Source: Myxococcales bacterium
Lineage (GTDB): Bacteria; Myxococcota_A; UBA9160; SMWR01
Length of the DNA stretch: 7,270 nucleotides
Reading direction: 5' to 3'
Assembly: GCA_022572485.1 (NCBI GenBank)
Contig: JACZVU010000137.1
Location: forward strand, 1-7,270
Shown here one piece after another: positions 6,437-7,270 of the stretch; the first letter of the stretch is position 1; each line of letters starts with the position of its first letter. The notes below the pieces were generated by a model that saw nothing but the letters and a program-made list of their open reading frames with translations, had not been told where the DNA came from and made no database searches. The translations under genes were made by a program, and so were the position numbers.

Positions 6437-7270
6437 CGCCGCCGGCTGACACAGTTGCCGGAATGATCCGCCCGGTTCCGATGCCGCCGGATTCGCAGAC
6501 CAATCGCGACCTGCTGGCCGTGATGAAGGGAACCTCCTCGGGCTATTGGTTCCTGCTCGGGCTGTCACTCTTCTTCATGCACCTCGCCGGCGCGATCTGG
6601 ATCTATCAGGTCTACAAGGGCCTGGGCATCGCGGGCTACGCGCATCCCGTTTTCTGGGGCGTCTACATCGTCACGTTCGTGTTCTGGATCGGCATCGCTC
6701 ACGCCGGCACGCTGATCTCGGCGATCCTATTCTTGTTCCGCGCGAAGTGGCGCAGCGCGATCAACCGCGGCGCCGAGGCGATGACGGTCTTCGCGGTGCT
6801 GACGGCCGCGCAATTCCTCGGCATCCACGTCGGTCGGATGTGGAAGTCCTACTTCATCCTGCCGTACCCGAATCAGCGCGGCCTCTGGGTGAACTTCAAG
6901 AGTCCATTGCTCTGGGATACCTTCGCGGTCAGCACCTACGCGACGATTTCGATCCTCTTCCTCTACGTGGGGTTGATTCCGGACATCGCGATCGCGCGCG
7001 ACCGCGCGACGGGCTGGAGGAAGGTCTTCTATACGATTCTCGCGTTCGGTTGGGTGGGGAGTTCCAGTCAGTGGAAGGCCCACAACCGCTCGGTGCTGCA
7101 CCTGTCGGGTCTTGCGACGCCACTCGTTCTCTCGGTTCACAGTGTCGTTTCCTGGGACTTCGCGGTGACGCTCGTGCCCGGTTGGCACACCACGATCTTC
7201 GCGCCGTACTTCGTGGCGGGCGCGATCTTCTCGGGCTTTGCGATGGTCCTCACGCTGATGATTCCGATCC
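6433..7270 (+). CDS. actC: ActC, NrfD-like quinol-oxidising membrane subunit of alternative complex III (3' end missing)
   Basis: 279 codons are visible and the frame is still open at the right edge; family members run to about 450-490 residues with around ten membrane helices. ActC is an NrfD/PsrC-family integral membrane protein carrying the quinol site next to the ActB Fe-S clusters. Hydrophobic segments lie at about 38-58, 73-102, 115-133, 164-185, 198-211, 222-247 and 255-279. Conserved family traits are AHAGTLISAILF (H90), RGAEAMT (113-118), HVGR (132-135), PYPNQRGLWVNFKSPLLWD (144-162), YVGLIPDIAIARD (178-190) and SVHSVVSWDFA (234-244). H132 and D162 lie in the region where quinol-binding His and Asp residues are reported in homologues. 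The polar N-terminus (1-36) precedes the first helix. The start is ATG at 6433, overlapping the actB stop. In known loci actD, a small membrane protein, comes next. Confidence 0.92.
   Translation, partial: MTPPADTVAGMIRPVPMPPDSQTNRDLLAVMKGTSSGYWFLLGLSLFFMHLAGAIWIYQVYKGLGIAGYAHPVFWGVYIVTFVFWIGIAHAGTLISAILFLFRAKWRSAINRGAEAMTVFAVLTAAQFLGIHVGRMWKSYFILPYPNQRGLWVNFKSPLLWDTFAVSTYATISILFLYVGLIPDIAIARDRATGWRKVFYTILAFGWVGSSSQWKAHNRSVLHLSGLATPLVLSVHSVVSWDFAVTLVPGWHTTIFAPYFVAGAIFSGFAMVLTLMIPI

Noticed and set aside
6727..7188. A minus-strand frame opposite actC
   Set aside because: The plus strand here encodes ActC with its conserved helices and motifs; the reverse frame is a charged, low-complexity shadow.

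Overview
The window is GC-rich (about 60% by eye) and comes from a Gram-negative, respiring bacterium. A Tat signal, a multiheme c-type cytochrome facing the periplasm and a DUF1329 envelope protein all point that way. Gene content and protein style (a Trm112-like protein without its zinc cysteines, DUF1329, alternative complex III) fit a delta-proteobacterial type lineage such as Myxococcota, Desulfobacterota or Binatota. That placement is inference; no taxonomic marker is present.

Layout: on the left, two genes read leftwards. One is a Trm112-like small protein (1761-2012) and the other a secreted DUF1329 protein (81-1538), 222 bp apart. A 625 bp non-coding stretch (2013-2637) follows and separates them from a rightward operon. 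That operon is the head of an alternative complex III (ACIII) locus: actA (pentaheme cytochrome, 2638-3375), actB (Tat-exported iron-sulfur protein with a molybdopterin-oxidoreductase-like domain, 3413-6436) and actC (NrfD-like quinol-oxidising membrane subunit, from 6433, cut by the right edge). actB and actC overlap by 4 bp (ATGA).

How they work together: ActC would oxidise quinol in the membrane. Electrons would pass through the four Fe-S clusters of the ActB C-terminal domain to the five hemes of ActA, and on to a soluble cytochrome or directly to a terminal oxidase. In known ACIII loci actD, actE, actF and often cytochrome oxidase genes follow, so those are expected just past the right edge. 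The two leftward genes have no evident link to this complex.

I see no mobile element, CRISPR array, tRNA or rRNA. ACIII is a known system, so nothing here is a clearly new system. The points most worth a second look are the long cysteine-containing spacer in ActA before its heme region, the intact N-terminal Fe-S motif of ActB, and a possible small membrane-protein ORF at 1559-1795 (+).
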